Below, piece by piece: positions 48,963 to 58,463 of a stretch of DNA of 64,000 nucleotides. Position 1 is the first letter of the stretch. Each line of letters starts with the position of its first letter. The DNA is taken from assembly GCF_008727875.1 (NCBI RefSeq), contig NZ_VTWS01000003.1, forward strand, positions 620,001 through 684,000. The letters are read 5' to 3'. Below the pieces are notes generated by a model. That model was not told where the DNA came from and did not search any database. It was given only the letters and a program-made list of their open reading frames with translations. The translations under genes were made by a program, and so were the position numbers. Source of the DNA: Larkinella humicola. Its GTDB lineage: Bacteria; Bacteroidota; Bacteroidia; Cytophagales; Spirosomataceae.

Positions 48963-50123
48963 TTAAATCTTAATCTTCCGCCCCGTTTCCGCAGCCTGAT
49001 ACGTTGCCTGGATGATTTTCACATCCTGCATTCCCTCTTCGCCCGTGATGTGCTTCGGCAGTTGTTTACCGTCGATCAGATCCTTGCAAATACCGTCCAT
49101 GTGCATCGCCTGGTGATTCACCACCGGTTTGTCGATCGGACCTTTGCTGGTCATGCCTTTCAGCGGACCGTAGCCAAAGGCCGGGCGCAACTCGAACCAG
49201 CCATTTTCGGCCGACGCATACAACCGCTCGACGCCCGCAGCGTAACTGGTAGTCGACGTTGAGGTGATACCGTTCGGAAATTCGAACTGCCAGTACATTG
49301 TCTCCTCCACATCCTTGAATTTCTGTGGGTCGGTTTTGGGTGCAAACTGGGCCGTTACCGAGATGGGTTCCAAACCCGTTACCAGCCGCACACCCTGAAT
49401 GGCGTAGATGCCCACGTCCATCATCGGGCCACCCCCCGCCATCGCTTTTTTGAGCCGCCACTGATTCGGATCACCAGCCTTGAAACCGTCGCTGGCTTCC
49501 AGAAATTTCAGATTTCCGAATACTTTCTCCCGACCCAGCCGCATCATTTCCTGCGTGAATGGTTCATAATGAAGCCGATAGCCAATCGCCAGTTGCACGT
49601 TGGCCTTCTTACAGGCATCGATCATATCCTGGCAATCCTTCACCGTAATCGCCATCGGTTTTTCGCAGATGACGTGTTTGCCAGCTTTGGCCGCCCGAAT
49701 GACGTATTCCGCGTGCATCGAATTCGGCAAAACAACGTAGACCACGTCGATGTCTTTGTTGTCGATAATGCGGTCAAACGTCTTGTAGTCGTACACATTC
49801 GCTTTCGGAATGTTGTACTTAGCCATCCATTCTTCTGCTTTGGCAGGCGTTCCGGTCACGATACCAGCCAGCCGAACGTGCTGTGTTTGTTGCAGAGCCG
49901 GGGCCAGTTGATTCTTGGCATACCCTCCCAGACCGACCAGCGCCATACCCAATTTACGGCCTTGCCGCAGCGGTTCGCCCAGATGCGAAACGAGCGTGTT
50001 GATGCGGGAAAATTCATCCTGCTGATTCAGCGAAGCCGCATAACCGGCTAAGGGCGAAGCGAGCGCCGAAGCGCCAATGCCTTTCGAAAGTTTTTGTAAA
50101 AAATCACGACGGTTGGAATTCAT
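48963..50123 (-). CDS. Gfo/Idh/MocA family oxidoreductase with Tat signal (2)
   Basis: 386 residues. Tat signal SNRRDFLQKLSKGIGASALA; Rossmann motif LGMALVGLGGYAKNQLAPAL; catalytic Glu-Lys-Pro in HVICEKPMAITVKDCQDMID; YRLHYEPFTQEMMRLG and GGGPMMDVGIYAIQGVR. This resembles glucose-fructose oxidoreductase, which is also a Tat-exported periplasmic enzyme, more closely than the other two copies in the window do. It would carry bound NADP into the periplasm. It converges with ThuA. The substrate is inferred to be a sugar. Confidence 0.92.
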   Translation of the reverse strand: MNSNRRDFLQKLSKGIGASALASPLAGYAASLNQQDEFSRINTLVSHLGEPLRQGRKLGMALVGLGGYAKNQLAPALQQTQHVRLAGIVTGTPAKAEEWMAKYNIPKANVYDYKTFDRIIDNKDIDVVYVVLPNSMHAEYVIRAAKAGKHVICEKPMAITVKDCQDMIDACKKANVQLAIGYRLHYEPFTQEMMRLGREKVFGNLKFLEASDGFKAGDPNQWRLKKAMAGGGPMMDVGIYAIQGVRLVTGLEPISVTAQFAPKTDPQKFKDVEETMYWQFEFPNGITSTSTTSYAAGVERLYASAENGWFELRPAFGYGPLKGMTSKGPIDKPVVNHQAMHMDGICKDLIDGKQLPKHITGEEGMQDVKIIQATYQAAETGRKIKI

Positions 50124-50276
50124 GCCAGAATGGTTTTAGGAGAAATACTACCAGAGTAAAGAAATCAGAGGTGTGACAAGATCCAAGTCCCTTGTCTTTC
50201 CTCCCATCATAAGTTGCACAAATCTAATGAAGTATAGCTGTTTTGAAAGGCGGTTCCGTAAAATTAACCAGACAAC

Positions 50277-52622
50277 TCATTCGGCTTTGATCGAAATCCG
50301 GATGTCGGTATTTCGCCCCTTGTCGTCGGCACAGGAAATTTTGAGCAAACCGGGTTGCGGACTGAAGAAAACGCCCTCCGTTGGGGCGGCTTTTCGGTAA
50401 AGTTTATCGTTCAGATACCAGTAAACCAGCTTCACTTCATTGTCGGCCTGACAACTCAGTTGCAACTGTTGCGGCTGATTGGGATTGATAAAATATTCAC
50501 TGCCGTCGTTCGGGCTCACAATCTGCGGCCCCTGTTGGGCAAATACCCGTGTGCAGGCCGGGTTGTGGGGCGGTATTTTCAGGTACGGAATCCGACGACT
50601 TTCGTAAAAAGCAATTAACTCCGGCGCCAGATTCGGGTAAAACCGTTGAACGGCAGGATCGGATTCCGAACCGGTATTTTCGGGCAAACAATGGGCGCAG
50701 TACGACACGGTTCCGGCCGGGTTGGTCCAGACGGTTTTCTGGTGTTGGCAACGGCGGTAGGGCGAAACGCCCATAATGGCATAATCAACGATTTTATGCG
50801 CACAGAATTCACCCGGCACATCGCCGGTTTCGGCGCAGACCTGACGCATCGACAAGCTTTTCGGCATTCGGAACCAGCCGCTGGTCGAGTTGTAGTCGAT
50901 GGCGTTGAAAATGCTGAATAACAACGGGGTAGCAATGTTGGCTCCGCTCAGTTCCGGCACGCCTTCGCCCGAAAAATTGCCAATCCAAACGCCCACCGTA
51001 TACCGCTTGTTGTAGCCGATGCTCCAGGCATCCCGCCGACCGTAGGACGTACCGGTTTTCCAGGCGATGCGCGGCAAATGGTAGCTATTGTCAAAGTTAT
51101 TCGGCAAATCCGGGCGGGTAATTTGGGTAAGCGTGTTGGTAATCAAAAAGGCAGCATCCTCCGAAATCAGGCGGCTTTTTTTCGCGGGATTTTCAGTCGA
51201 ATGGGGAGCTATAAAGTTAAGATTGCTCATCTGACCGCCGTTGGCAAAAGCCGCAAACAGCCTCGTCAGTTCTTCCAGCGTGACACCACAACCGCCCAGA
51301 ATGACCGACAAACCCAGCCCTTTCGACTGTTTTTTGATGGTTTCAAAACCGGCTTTTTTCAAATAATTAATAAACGTCGGTGTGCCAAGCTGTTGCATCG
51401 TCTTCACCGCCGGAACGTTCAGCGAGTTCGCCAGCGCGGATTCCACCGTGATCGGGCCGTAGAACTGCCGGTCGTAGTTCTCGGGTTCGTAGCCGGAAAA
51501 GCTCGTCGGCACATCATTCAGGACGGTTTTCGGCGTCATCAGGCCTTTGTCGAAAGCCACGGCATACAGCAGTGGTTTCAAGGTGCTGCCCGGCGAACGC
51601 ACCGCCCGAACACCATCGACCTGCCCGCCGTCATAGCCATTCGCAAAATCCGCCGAACCAACGTAGGCTTCGACGGCCATTGTCTGGTTATTGAGCACCA
51701 GAACCGCAGCGTTGTGAATGTTCATCGAACGCACCCGCCCGACGTAATTGGCGACGAGTTGCTCCGCCTGCGCCTGTCGGTTGGGCCGCAGCAGCGTGTG
51801 AATAATCGGCTGATCGGGCTGGCTTTTTTTCAGCCGCAGCGCCAGGTGGGGGGCTTGTTTCGGTAAGGCCCGCCGGTGTGCCTCCAAGGGTTCGGCCAGG
51901 GCGTCGGCGATGGCTTCGGACGTGAACAGCCCGGTTTGTCGGAAGCGGTTCAGCCAGCGGTTTCGTTCCTGAACGATCAGCTTGTTATTGATTCCCAGCC
52001 GCAGGGTCGAAGGGCGGTTTGGAATGATCGTGAGCGTCGTGATTTCGGCCAGACTCAGCAATTGGGGCGGTTTTCCGAGGTACAGCATCGACGCCGATTT
52101 GATGCCCTCTACATTCCCGCCGTACGGAATCAGGTTCAGATACAGTTGCAGAATCTCGTCTTTGGAATAAAAAAGCTCCAGTTGAACGGCCCGGAATACT
52201 TCAACGAGTTTGCTGGTGTACGTCCGTTTTCGGGGTTCCAGCAGCCGGACCACCTGCATCGTGATCGTAGACGCCCCCGACGTTCGACGGCCCGTTGTCA
52301 GGTTTCGAACAGCCGCCCGCGCCATCGATAAGGGGTTAAAACCGGGGTGGTAATAGAAGAATCGGTCTTCCTTGTGTAAAATCGTTTTTCGCAACACCGG
52401 CGTGATTTCGTCCAGTTCTGTCATTAATCGCCATTTGTCGTCGTCACTCAGGAAGGCATGAAGAATGGTGCCATCGGCGGCCGTAATAACCGTTGAATAC
52501 CGTGGCCGGACCTTTAGCGGAAAAAACAAATTCAACCCCAGCAACAGCCCGACGAACGCAGCCAGGGCTTTTACCCCGCGTCGTTTCCAGAATTTTTTGG
52601 CGATATGAAGTAATTTTTCCAA
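50277..52622 (-). CDS. pbpC: Penicillin-binding protein 1C
   Basis: 781 residues, a bifunctional peptidoglycan synthase. One membrane anchor at about 17-33. The GT51 glycosyltransferase domain contains HKEDRFFYYHPGFNPLSMAR (catalytic Glu) and TITMQVVRLLEPRKRTYTSK. The transpeptidase domain has SPGSTLKPLLYAVA (Ser-x-x-Lys), SALANSLNVPAVK (Ser-x-Asn) and AWKTGTSYGRRDAW (Lys-Thr-Gly). The last 90 residues form the BiPBP_C domain (GSEYFINPNQPQQLQLSCQA). The alpha-2-macroglobulin partner often found next to pbpC is not in the window. It is divergent from the beta-CASP gene across an interspersed element. Confidence 0.95.
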   Translation of the reverse strand: MEKLLHIAKKFWKRRGVKALAAFVGLLLGLNLFFPLKVRPRYSTVITAADGTILHAFLSDDDKWRLMTELDEITPVLRKTILHKEDRFFYYHPGFNPLSMARAAVRNLTTGRRTSGASTITMQVVRLLEPRKRTYTSKLVEVFRAVQLELFYSKDEILQLYLNLIPYGGNVEGIKSASMLYLGKPPQLLSLAEITTLTIIPNRPSTLRLGINNKLIVQERNRWLNRFRQTGLFTSEAIADALAEPLEAHRRALPKQAPHLALRLKKSQPDQPIIHTLLRPNRQAQAEQLVANYVGRVRSMNIHNAAVLVLNNQTMAVEAYVGSADFANGYDGGQVDGVRAVRSPGSTLKPLLYAVAFDKGLMTPKTVLNDVPTSFSGYEPENYDRQFYGPITVESALANSLNVPAVKTMQQLGTPTFINYLKKAGFETIKKQSKGLGLSVILGGCGVTLEELTRLFAAFANGGQMSNLNFIAPHSTENPAKKSRLISEDAAFLITNTLTQITRPDLPNNFDNSYHLPRIAWKTGTSYGRRDAWSIGYNKRYTVGVWIGNFSGEGVPELSGANIATPLLFSIFNAIDYNSTSGWFRMPKSLSMRQVCAETGDVPGEFCAHKIVDYAIMGVSPYRRCQHQKTVWTNPAGTVSYCAHCLPENTGSESDPAVQRFYPNLAPELIAFYESRRIPYLKIPPHNPACTRVFAQQGPQIVSPNDGSEYFINPNQPQQLQLSCQADNEVKLVYWYLNDKLYRKAAPTEGVFFSPQPGLLKISCADDKGRNTDIRISIKAE

Positions 52623-52646
52623 TATGCGAACCCTTATTTTAAAAAG

Positions 52647-52719
52647 CCCCTAAATCCCCTAAAGGGGACTTTTGAATCCGGAGATTCTGTGTCCAAGTCC
52701 CCTTTGGGGGATTTAGGGG
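52647..52719. repeat. CCCCTAAATCCCC interspersed element, copy 4 (inverted)
   Basis: Arms 52647-52671 and 52695-52719 (25 bp, a few mismatches). Read on the minus strand its loop is TTGGACACAGAATCTCCGGA, matching the loop of the copies at 22389 and 37968, so this copy is in the opposite orientation. It occupies the divergent promoter region of pbpC and the beta-CASP gene. Confidence 0.9.
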
Positions 52720-52758
52720 TGTAAACGATTTTAAGGGCAGATAAAAATAAATCCTTTT

Positions 52759-54171
52759 ATGAAAATACAATTTTTTGGTGCCGCCCGCACCGTTACCGGC
52801 AGTAAACACCTGATTACGACCCAACGCGGAACACGCATTTTGCTCGACTGCGGTTTGTTTCAGGGCATCAATACCGACGATCTCAATCAGGATTTCCGGT
52901 TTAAAGCTTCCGACGTCGATTACCTCCTCCTGTCGCACGCCCACATCGACCATTGCGGATTGATTCCACGGCTGGTTCGTCAGGGGTTTACCGGCCCGAT
53001 TTACTGCACCCCTGCCACCGCTGATCTCTGCCAGCTCATGTTGCTCGACAGTGCGCACATTCAGGAAAAGGATCTGGAGCGGATCAACAAACGCCGGAAA
53101 AAGCAAGACCGCGCCTTGCTCGAGCTGTTGTACGAAACCGCCGATGTGGAACGCGCCCTGGAACTGTTGAAACCGGTCGAATACGGCGAAACGTTCTGGC
53201 TCAGCCGCGACGAAGTCAGCGTGGTCTTTACCGATACCGCCCACCTGCTGGGCAGCGCGGCCATTAGCCTGACCGTCCACGAAACCGCTCCGAACGGCGA
53301 TTCGGTGGAGAAACGCCTGTTTTTCAGTGGCGACATTGGCCGGCCGCACGACAAGATACTGAAAATGCCGGAACCCTTTCCGCAGGCGGATTACATTCTT
53401 TGCGAATCGACCTACGGCGACAAACTCCACGAGCCGGAAGTCGACATGAGTGCGCATTTGCTCCGGATTGTACACGAAACCTGCGTGGTGCGTCGGGGCA
53501 AGCTCATCATCCCGGCTTTTGCCGTCGACCGGACGCAGGAGCTGGTGTATGCGCTCGACCAGCTCGAAAACCGGGGCGAATTGCCGCGTCTTCCGGTGTA
53601 CATCGACAGTCCGATGGCCGTGAAAGCCACGCATTTGATGAAAGCGCACGAGGAATGTTTCAACCCGGAGATTCTGGCCTACATCGAAAAAGACGGCGAC
53701 GCCTTTGCTTTCCCGAACCTGCATTACGTGTCGGATGTGGATGAATCGAAGGCCATCAACGAGCGCGACGAACCCTGCATCATCATCTCGGCATCGGGTA
53801 TGGCCGAAGCCGGACGCATCAAACACCACATCAAAAACAACATCGAAGATTCGCGTTGCACGATTCTGATTGTGGGCTACTGCGGCCCCGAAACGCTGGG
53901 TGGGGCCCTGAAGCGGGGCGATTCGCAGGTGAAAATCTTTGGCGAAACGTTTCTGGTGAAAGCGGACGTGGAAGTGATGGATTCCTTCAGTGCCCACGGC
54001 GATTACCGGGAGATGCTCGAATTTCTGTCGTGCCAGGATGCGGGGCAGGTAAAACAGGTGTTTCTGGTCCACGGCGAATACGACCGGCAGGTGGTTTTCC
54101 GGCAGAAACTCCAGAGCGCCGGTTTCCAGAATGTCTACATCCCGGCGCTGTATGAGTCGGTGGAATTGTAG
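52759..54171 (+). CDS. Metallo-beta-lactamase/beta-CASP RNA-processing nuclease
   Basis: 470 residues. MKIQFFGAARTVTGSKHLIT is the typical start. The zinc motif HxHxDH is His60-Ala-His-Ile-Asp-His65 in LLLSHAHIDHCGLIPRLV. A metal Asp lies in FFSGDIGRPHDKIL, and the beta-CASP Asp/Glu and His lie in LCESTYGDKLHE and in VMDSFSAHGDYREM (motif B/C), with VFLVHGEYDR at the end. This is the YsgA/CPSF-like group annotated as MBL-fold RNA-specificity-domain hydrolases. It probably cleaves RNA; its role in this organism is not known. Confidence 0.93.
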   Translation: MKIQFFGAARTVTGSKHLITTQRGTRILLDCGLFQGINTDDLNQDFRFKASDVDYLLLSHAHIDHCGLIPRLVRQGFTGPIYCTPATADLCQLMLLDSAHIQEKDLERINKRRKKQDRALLELLYETADVERALELLKPVEYGETFWLSRDEVSVVFTDTAHLLGSAAISLTVHETAPNGDSVEKRLFFSGDIGRPHDKILKMPEPFPQADYILCESTYGDKLHEPEVDMSAHLLRIVHETCVVRRGKLIIPAFAVDRTQELVYALDQLENRGELPRLPVYIDSPMAVKATHLMKAHEECFNPEILAYIEKDGDAFAFPNLHYVSDVDESKAINERDEPCIIISASGMAEAGRIKHHIKNNIEDSRCTILIVGYCGPETLGGALKRGDSQVKIFGETFLVKADVEVMDSFSAHGDYREMLEFLSCQDAGQVKQVFLVHGEYDRQVVFRQKLQSAGFQNVYIPALYESVEL

Positions 54172-54250
54172 GCGGTTTGTAAAAAGCGCAGGCAAAAGAC
54201 GCCTGAAACCTAAAAAAACGAAGAAACCGTAAAAAATCTGTAGCGACGAC

Positions 54251-54281
54251 TTGCATAGAAAATCAAAACCCTGCATCTTTG
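54251..54281 (+). promoter_or_regulatory. Candidate promoter of tRNA-Leu
   Basis: TTG at 54251-54253, 20 bases, then CATCTTTG at 54274-54281: one mismatch to TAnnTTTG. The start would be near 54288, 16 bases before the mature tRNA. Confidence 0.55.
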
Positions 54282-54303
54282 CAATCCCATCTGGGGAATG
54301 TAT

Positions 54304-54387
54304 GCCGAAGTGGTGAAACTGGTAGACACGCACGTTTCAGGGGCGTGTGAGCGTAAGTTCATGCGAGTTCGAGTCTCGCCTTCGGCA
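54304..54387 (+). tRNA. tRNA-Leu(CAG)
   Basis: 84 bases. The acceptor arms GCCGAAG and CTTCGGC pair, and the discriminator is A. The D-loop contains GGTAGAC; the anticodon arm is CACGT-TTCAGGG-GCGTG with anticodon CAG reading CUG; an extended variable arm (class II) follows; the T arm is GCGAG-TTCGAGT-CTCGC. CCA is not encoded and must be added. It is expressed alone with its own promoter and terminator. Confidence 0.97.
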
Positions 54388-54396
54388 CAGCAATTT

Positions 54397-54427
54397 AGCC
54401 CGTAATCGCTTGATTACGGGCTTTTTG
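54397..54427 (+). terminator. Intrinsic terminator of tRNA-Leu
   Basis: AGCCCGTAATC pairs perfectly with GATTACGGGCT (loop GCTT), followed by five T, ten bases after the tRNA. Confidence 0.92.
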
Positions 54428-54504
54428 TTTTAGTGGGAAATGTCATTTGTGGCGATCATAAAAGTTTCAGTATGTGCAAGTAGTGACTTTTGCACCAATC
54501 CCCC

Positions 54505-54930
54505 TCACTTTTTCTCCCCAAACTCCTCCACCCACACCCGAATCTTTCGATCCGGCATTTCGGCAATTTCCATCAGGAACGTGAGTTGGTCGGCTTTGCC
54601 TTCGATGGTCAGCGTCACGTGGCGTTCTTCGCCGGACGGTTCTTTAAATAACGCTTTCATCACGGTTTTCCCTTCCTTGTACGGAACGCTCCAGGTGCAG
54701 GTGGTCGACTGAATGGTGCCGATCATTTTTTGATCGGCATTCCCCGGTACGATCAGCACATCGGTTTTCCCAATGTCAATGGTGCTTTGCTCCTCCACCG
54801 TCCGCTGAACCACACCGGCGGCATCCAGGTATTCCGTTTTTGAAGTGGTTAACTTGACTTCCTTGTCGCATTGGCCAAAGCTGAGGACGGTGCTGAAAAG
54901 CAGGGAAAAGGAGAAGAGGAACGTTTTCAT
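54505..54930 (-). CDS. Small secreted protein, function unknown
   Basis: 141 residues. A signal peptide (MKTFLFSFSLLFSTVLSFGQ) is followed by a beta-rich domain (KEVKLTTSKTEYLDAAGVVQ, TVMKALFKEPSGEERHVTLT, LTFLMEIAEMPDRKIRVWVE). One Cys after the signal and one in TSTTCTWSVPY-like QSTTCTWSVPY may form a disulfide. It looks like a conserved Bacteroidota periplasmic protein; I do not recognise a family. It is a single gene between the tRNA terminator and the divergent Gfo/Idh/MocA gene. Confidence 0.75.
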   Translation of the reverse strand: MKTFLFSFSLLFSTVLSFGQCDKEVKLTTSKTEYLDAAGVVQRTVEEQSTIDIGKTDVLIVPGNADQKMIGTIQSTTCTWSVPYKEGKTVMKALFKEPSGEERHVTLTIEGKADQLTFLMEIAEMPDRKIRVWVEEFGEKK

Positions 54931-55158
54931 CAGGATTTGTTGGTTTAGCGTGAAGGTTTAAAGATAAAAATCTATTTAATTACTGTGCAAAACCCAGTAC
55001 CTTTTATTGCAATCTATTAGATAAGTGGTAAACCGGTGGGATAAATGGCCTTTCGAAAGGTGAAAACCACCCGAATTTTGACTTTCCCGGTTGGACTGGC
55101 TATCTTTCCGGGAAAATCTTCACCGATTTTTCGACCCAAAATCCTAAACCACTTTCGT

Positions 55159-56448
55159 ATGAGTACTTCCCGTCGAGACGTCTTAAAAATGACTGGCATG
55201 GCGTTGGCCAGCAGCGTTTTACCCGCCGTCACTATTTTGCACCCCCAACGTTCATTTGCCGGTATCAACACCGACACCCTCAAAGTCGGCCTGGTCGGCT
55301 GTGGGGGCCGGGGTTCGGGCGCAGCCGCCCAGGCGCTGAAAGCCGACCCCAATGTGGTGCTGCACGCCGTTGGCGATATTTTCAAGGATAAACTGGATGA
55401 CTCGCTGAACAACCTGCGGAAAATCCACGGCGACAAGGTCAAAGTCGACGAAGAACACAAATTCGTGGGGTTCGATGCCTATAAAAAAGTGCTGGAGTCG
55501 GGGGTCGATGTGGTGATTCTGGCGACACCCCCGCATTTCCGTCCCGAACACCTGATGGCCACCGTGCAGGCCGGGAAACACGTTTTCTGCGAAAAACCGA
55601 TGGCCGTCGATGCACCCGGCGTCCGCAAGGTGCTGGAAGCGGCTAAAATTGCGAAGGAAAAGAAAATCTCGCTTCTCTCGGGCTTCTGCTGGCGGTTTCA
55701 TGAACCCAAACGGGCCACGTTTGAGAAAATTCAGGACGGTGCCATTGGCGACGTGCTTACTGTTTACAACACCTACAATACTGGCACCGTCTGGTCGCAC
55801 CCCCGAAAACCGGGCTGGACCGACGCCGAATATGTGCTCCGGAACTGGTATTATTACACCTGGCTATCGGGCGACCACCTGGTCGAGCAGGCGATTCACA
55901 GCGTCGATATGATGTCATGGGCCTTTGGTGACAAAATGCCGCTTTCGGCAGCCGGAACCGGTGGCCGTCAGGTTCGAACCGAACCGATCTATGGCAACAT
56001 TTACGACCACTTCGCCATTACCTACGAATACGAAGACGGAGCCAAGGGATTCCATTTCAGCCGCCAGCAGGTCAACTGCGAGGGGAGTTATATGTGCGAA
56101 GCCTTAGGAACGAAAGGCCGCGCGGTCGCCAACGTGTCCCGGAACGTACACGAAATCACCGGGCGGAAAAAATGGAAATATTCGGGAGTTGCCAACGACA
56201 TGTACCAGACGGAACACGACGAGCTGTTTGCGGCCATTCGGAAGGGCGAACCGATCAATCAGGGCGAATACATGGCCAACAGCACGCTGCTCGGCATCAT
56301 GGGGCGCATGGCGGCCTATACGGGCCGTCGAATCACCTGGGATGAAGCGATGAATTCTACCGAAAAATTAGGCCCGGACACCTATAGTTTTGACATGAAG
56401 CCCCCGGTTGCGGAAGTCGCCCGACCCGGTATTACCTCTTTCTCCTGA
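55159..56448 (+). CDS. Gfo/Idh/MocA family oxidoreductase with Tat signal (3)
   Basis: 429 residues from ATG 55159, which gives MSTSRRDVLKMTGMALASSV as Tat signal; an earlier in-frame ATG at 55045 would bury it. Rossmann motif LKVGLVGCGGRGSGAAAQAL; EKP in HVFCEKPMAVDAPGVRKVLE; GFCWRFHEPKRATFEKIQDG; WLSGDHLVEQAIHSVDMMSW with the catalytic-region His. It belongs to the Bacteroidota/Planctomycetota group acting on sugars or cyclitols. It is followed after five bases by a Tat TIM-barrel isomerase, a clear two-gene operon. Confidence 0.92.
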   Translation: MSTSRRDVLKMTGMALASSVLPAVTILHPQRSFAGINTDTLKVGLVGCGGRGSGAAAQALKADPNVVLHAVGDIFKDKLDDSLNNLRKIHGDKVKVDEEHKFVGFDAYKKVLESGVDVVILATPPHFRPEHLMATVQAGKHVFCEKPMAVDAPGVRKVLEAAKIAKEKKISLLSGFCWRFHEPKRATFEKIQDGAIGDVLTVYNTYNTGTVWSHPRKPGWTDAEYVLRNWYYYTWLSGDHLVEQAIHSVDMMSWAFGDKMPLSAAGTGGRQVRTEPIYGNIYDHFAITYEYEDGAKGFHFSRQQVNCEGSYMCEALGTKGRAVANVSRNVHEITGRKKWKYSGVANDMYQTEHDELFAAIRKGEPINQGEYMANSTLLGIMGRMAAYTGRRITWDEAMNSTEKLGPDTYSFDMKPPVAEVARPGITSFS

Positions 56449-56453
56449 AAACC

Positions 56454-57392
56454 ATGCAACGCAGAGAATTTCTAAAAAACGGCTCGCTGGCCGCTGTAGG
56501 CGGTTTTGCCGCTATTGAATCCGCACCTCATGTGATTGCATCGGTTTCCGCCCCGTTTGTCAATCCGGTTTCCAACCCGGTTCTTAAAACGCCGATGGTG
56601 AAGAAAAGCCTGAAATGGGGTATGGTGAAAGAGGATTTGTCGGTACTCGATAAATTCAAATTGCTGAAAGACCTGGGCTTCGACGGGGTGGAACTGGACA
56701 CGCCCAACAACCTCGACCTGAAGGAGGTACTGGACGCCCGCGACAAAACCGGCCTGGAACTGCCCGGCACGGTCAATTCGGCGCACTGGAAATCGCCCCT
56801 GTCGGATCCGGACCCGAAGGTTCGGGAAGTGTGCGTGAAAGCGATGGAAAAATCGCTGCAAGACACGAAGCAGTACGGCGGCACAACGGTTTTGCTGGTT
56901 CCCGGCGTGGTGAAAGCCGATGTTAGCTACGAAGATGCCTACGAACGCTGCCGCAAGGAAATCAAAAAGCTATTGCCGATGGCCGAAAAAACCGGCGTCA
57001 AGATTGCCTTCGAAAACGTCTGGAATGGTTTTCTGATCAGTCCGCTGGAAGCCGCCCGGTTTGTCGATGAGTTCAAACACCCGCTCGTGGGCTGGTATTT
57101 CGACGTGGGTAACATCCTCCGCTACGGCTGGCCAACCCACTGGATTGAAACCCTCGGCAAGCGGATTCTGAAACTGGACGTCAAAGAGTACAGTCTGAAG
57201 AAACAGCAGGACGAGGGTCTCTGGAAAGGGTTCGACGTTGAATTCCTGGAGGGCGATTGCAACTGGTCGGCGGTGAACAAAGCCCTTGTAAAGATTGGCT
57301 ATTCCGGCTGGGCGTCGGCCGAAGTCAACGGTGGCGACCGCACCCGGCTGCTGACCATCCGCGAGAAAATGGACGCTATTTTTACGGCCTAA
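56454..57392 (+). CDS. Tat-signal sugar phosphate isomerase/epimerase-like TIM barrel protein
   Basis: 312 residues. Tat signal MQRREFLKNGSLAAVGGFAA; xylose-isomerase-like barrel of the AP endonuclease 2 family with KLLKDLGFDGVELDTPNNLD, VNSAHWKSPLSDPDPKV, VLLVPGVVKADVSYEDAYER, KIAFENVWNGFLISPLEAAR (metal Glu) and GWYFDVGNILRYGWP (Asp). The fold isomerises or epimerises sugars such as inosose or 3-keto sugars; the precise reaction is not deducible. It is cotranscribed with the Gfo/Idh/MocA gene five bases upstream. Export of both suggests a periplasmic two-step conversion (inference). Confidence 0.9.
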   Translation: MQRREFLKNGSLAAVGGFAAIESAPHVIASVSAPFVNPVSNPVLKTPMVKKSLKWGMVKEDLSVLDKFKLLKDLGFDGVELDTPNNLDLKEVLDARDKTGLELPGTVNSAHWKSPLSDPDPKVREVCVKAMEKSLQDTKQYGGTTVLLVPGVVKADVSYEDAYERCRKEIKKLLPMAEKTGVKIAFENVWNGFLISPLEAARFVDEFKHPLVGWYFDVGNILRYGWPTHWIETLGKRILKLDVKEYSLKKQQDEGLWKGFDVEFLEGDCNWSAVNKALVKIGYSGWASAEVNGGDRTRLLTIREKMDAIFTA

Positions 57393-57419
57393 GGCTCATT
57401 CGCCGGAAAACCGCCCGTT

Positions 57420-58463
57420 TTACAACGTATTCATATCGATCACAAACCGGTAGCGCACGTCGCCTTTCAGCATCCGGTCGTATGCGTTTTGGATGTCTTT
57501 GATCGGAATCAGCTCGATATCCGAAACGATGTTGTGCTCGGCGCAAAAATCCAGCATCTCCTGCGTTTCGGGTATCCCGCCGATACCCGAACCAGCGATG
57601 CTTTTGCGACCGCCGATGAGGCTAAAGCCCATGATTTCGGCCGGTGTCGGGGGGGCGCCCACGCAAATGTGTATGCCGTTGGTTCTGAGCAGAGACAGAT
57701 ACAGGTTGTAGTCGTGCGGTGCCGAAACCGTATCGATGATGAAGTCGAAATACCCTTTCACTTCCTTCACCCGGGCCGGATCGCTGGTCAGCACAAACTT
57801 GTGAGCGCCCAACCGTTTGGCATCTTCTTCTTTCGAAGGGGAGGTACTCAGCATGGTTACTTCAGCACCAAAAGCCACGGCAAATTTAACGGCCATGTGT
57901 CCCAGGCCGCCCAGCCCCAACACAGCAACCTTGTGCCCTTTGCCCACTTTCCAGTGACGCAGGGGCGAGTAGGTGGTAATTCCGGCGCACAGTAGCGGAG
58001 CCACGGCGGCCAAATCCAGCTTTTCGGAGACGTGCAGCGCAAAATCTTCGTGGACCACAATCAGGTTCGAATACCCGCCGTAGGTCGGCGTTACACCGTC
58101 CTGCTCCCGGCCGTTGTAGGTTTGTGAATTGCCCACCAGACAGTATTGCTCCAGACCTTCCCGGCAATTTTCGCACTCGCGGCACGAATCGACCATACAG
58201 CCGACCCCGGCCAGATCGCCGACCTTAAATTTGGTAACTTCCGCGCCGACCTTGGTCACGCGCCCCACGATTTCGTGACCCGGCACCATCGGAAAAATCG
58301 ACCCGCCCCATTCGTCCCGAATCTGGTGTAAATCGGAATGACAAACCCCACAGTAGAGAATGTCGAACTGAACGTCGTGGGGTTTCACCTCGCGCCGTTC
58401 AAACTGAAACGGAGCCAGTGGTGTTTGCGCATTCTGGGCTGCGTATCCTTTAGCTGCAATCAT
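57420..58463 (-). CDS. Zinc-dependent NAD(P) alcohol dehydrogenase
   Basis: 347 residues, medium-chain dehydrogenase of the cinnamyl/YahK type. Catalytic zinc ligands: Cys41 in YCGVCHSDLHQIRDEWGG, then the His-Glu pair in VPGHEIVGRV, and a third ligand later. The structural zinc lobe is CMVDSCRECENCREGLEQYC with four Cys. The nucleotide fold is HKVAVLGLGGLGHMAVKFAV. It probably reduces aldehydes to alcohols with NADPH. It converges with the isomerase gene, 27 bases apart. Confidence 0.94.
   Translation of the reverse strand: MIAAKGYAAQNAQTPLAPFQFERREVKPHDVQFDILYCGVCHSDLHQIRDEWGGSIFPMVPGHEIVGRVTKVGAEVTKFKVGDLAGVGCMVDSCRECENCREGLEQYCLVGNSQTYNGREQDGVTPTYGGYSNLIVVHEDFALHVSEKLDLAAVAPLLCAGITTYSPLRHWKVGKGHKVAVLGLGGLGHMAVKFAVAFGAEVTMLSTSPSKEEDAKRLGAHKFVLTSDPARVKEVKGYFDFIIDTVSAPHDYNLYLSLLRTNGIHICVGAPPTPAEIMGFSLIGGRKSIAGSGIGGIPETQEMLDFCAEHNIVSDIELIPIKDIQNAYDRMLKGDVRYRFVIDMNTL

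Noticed and set aside
50124-50276. Another stop-codon palindrome after pbpC
   Set aside because: Only short, imperfect complementarity (GACAAG / CTTGTC region near 50176-50197), and it lies at the start of the Gfo gene and over 80 bases from the pbpC stop; not comparable with the others.
52639-54333. 564-codon minus-strand open frame opposite the beta-CASP gene
   Set aside because: It mirrors a gene with complete catalytic motifs; its own translation has no recognisable domain, and its start and end run into the interspersed element and tRNA leader.
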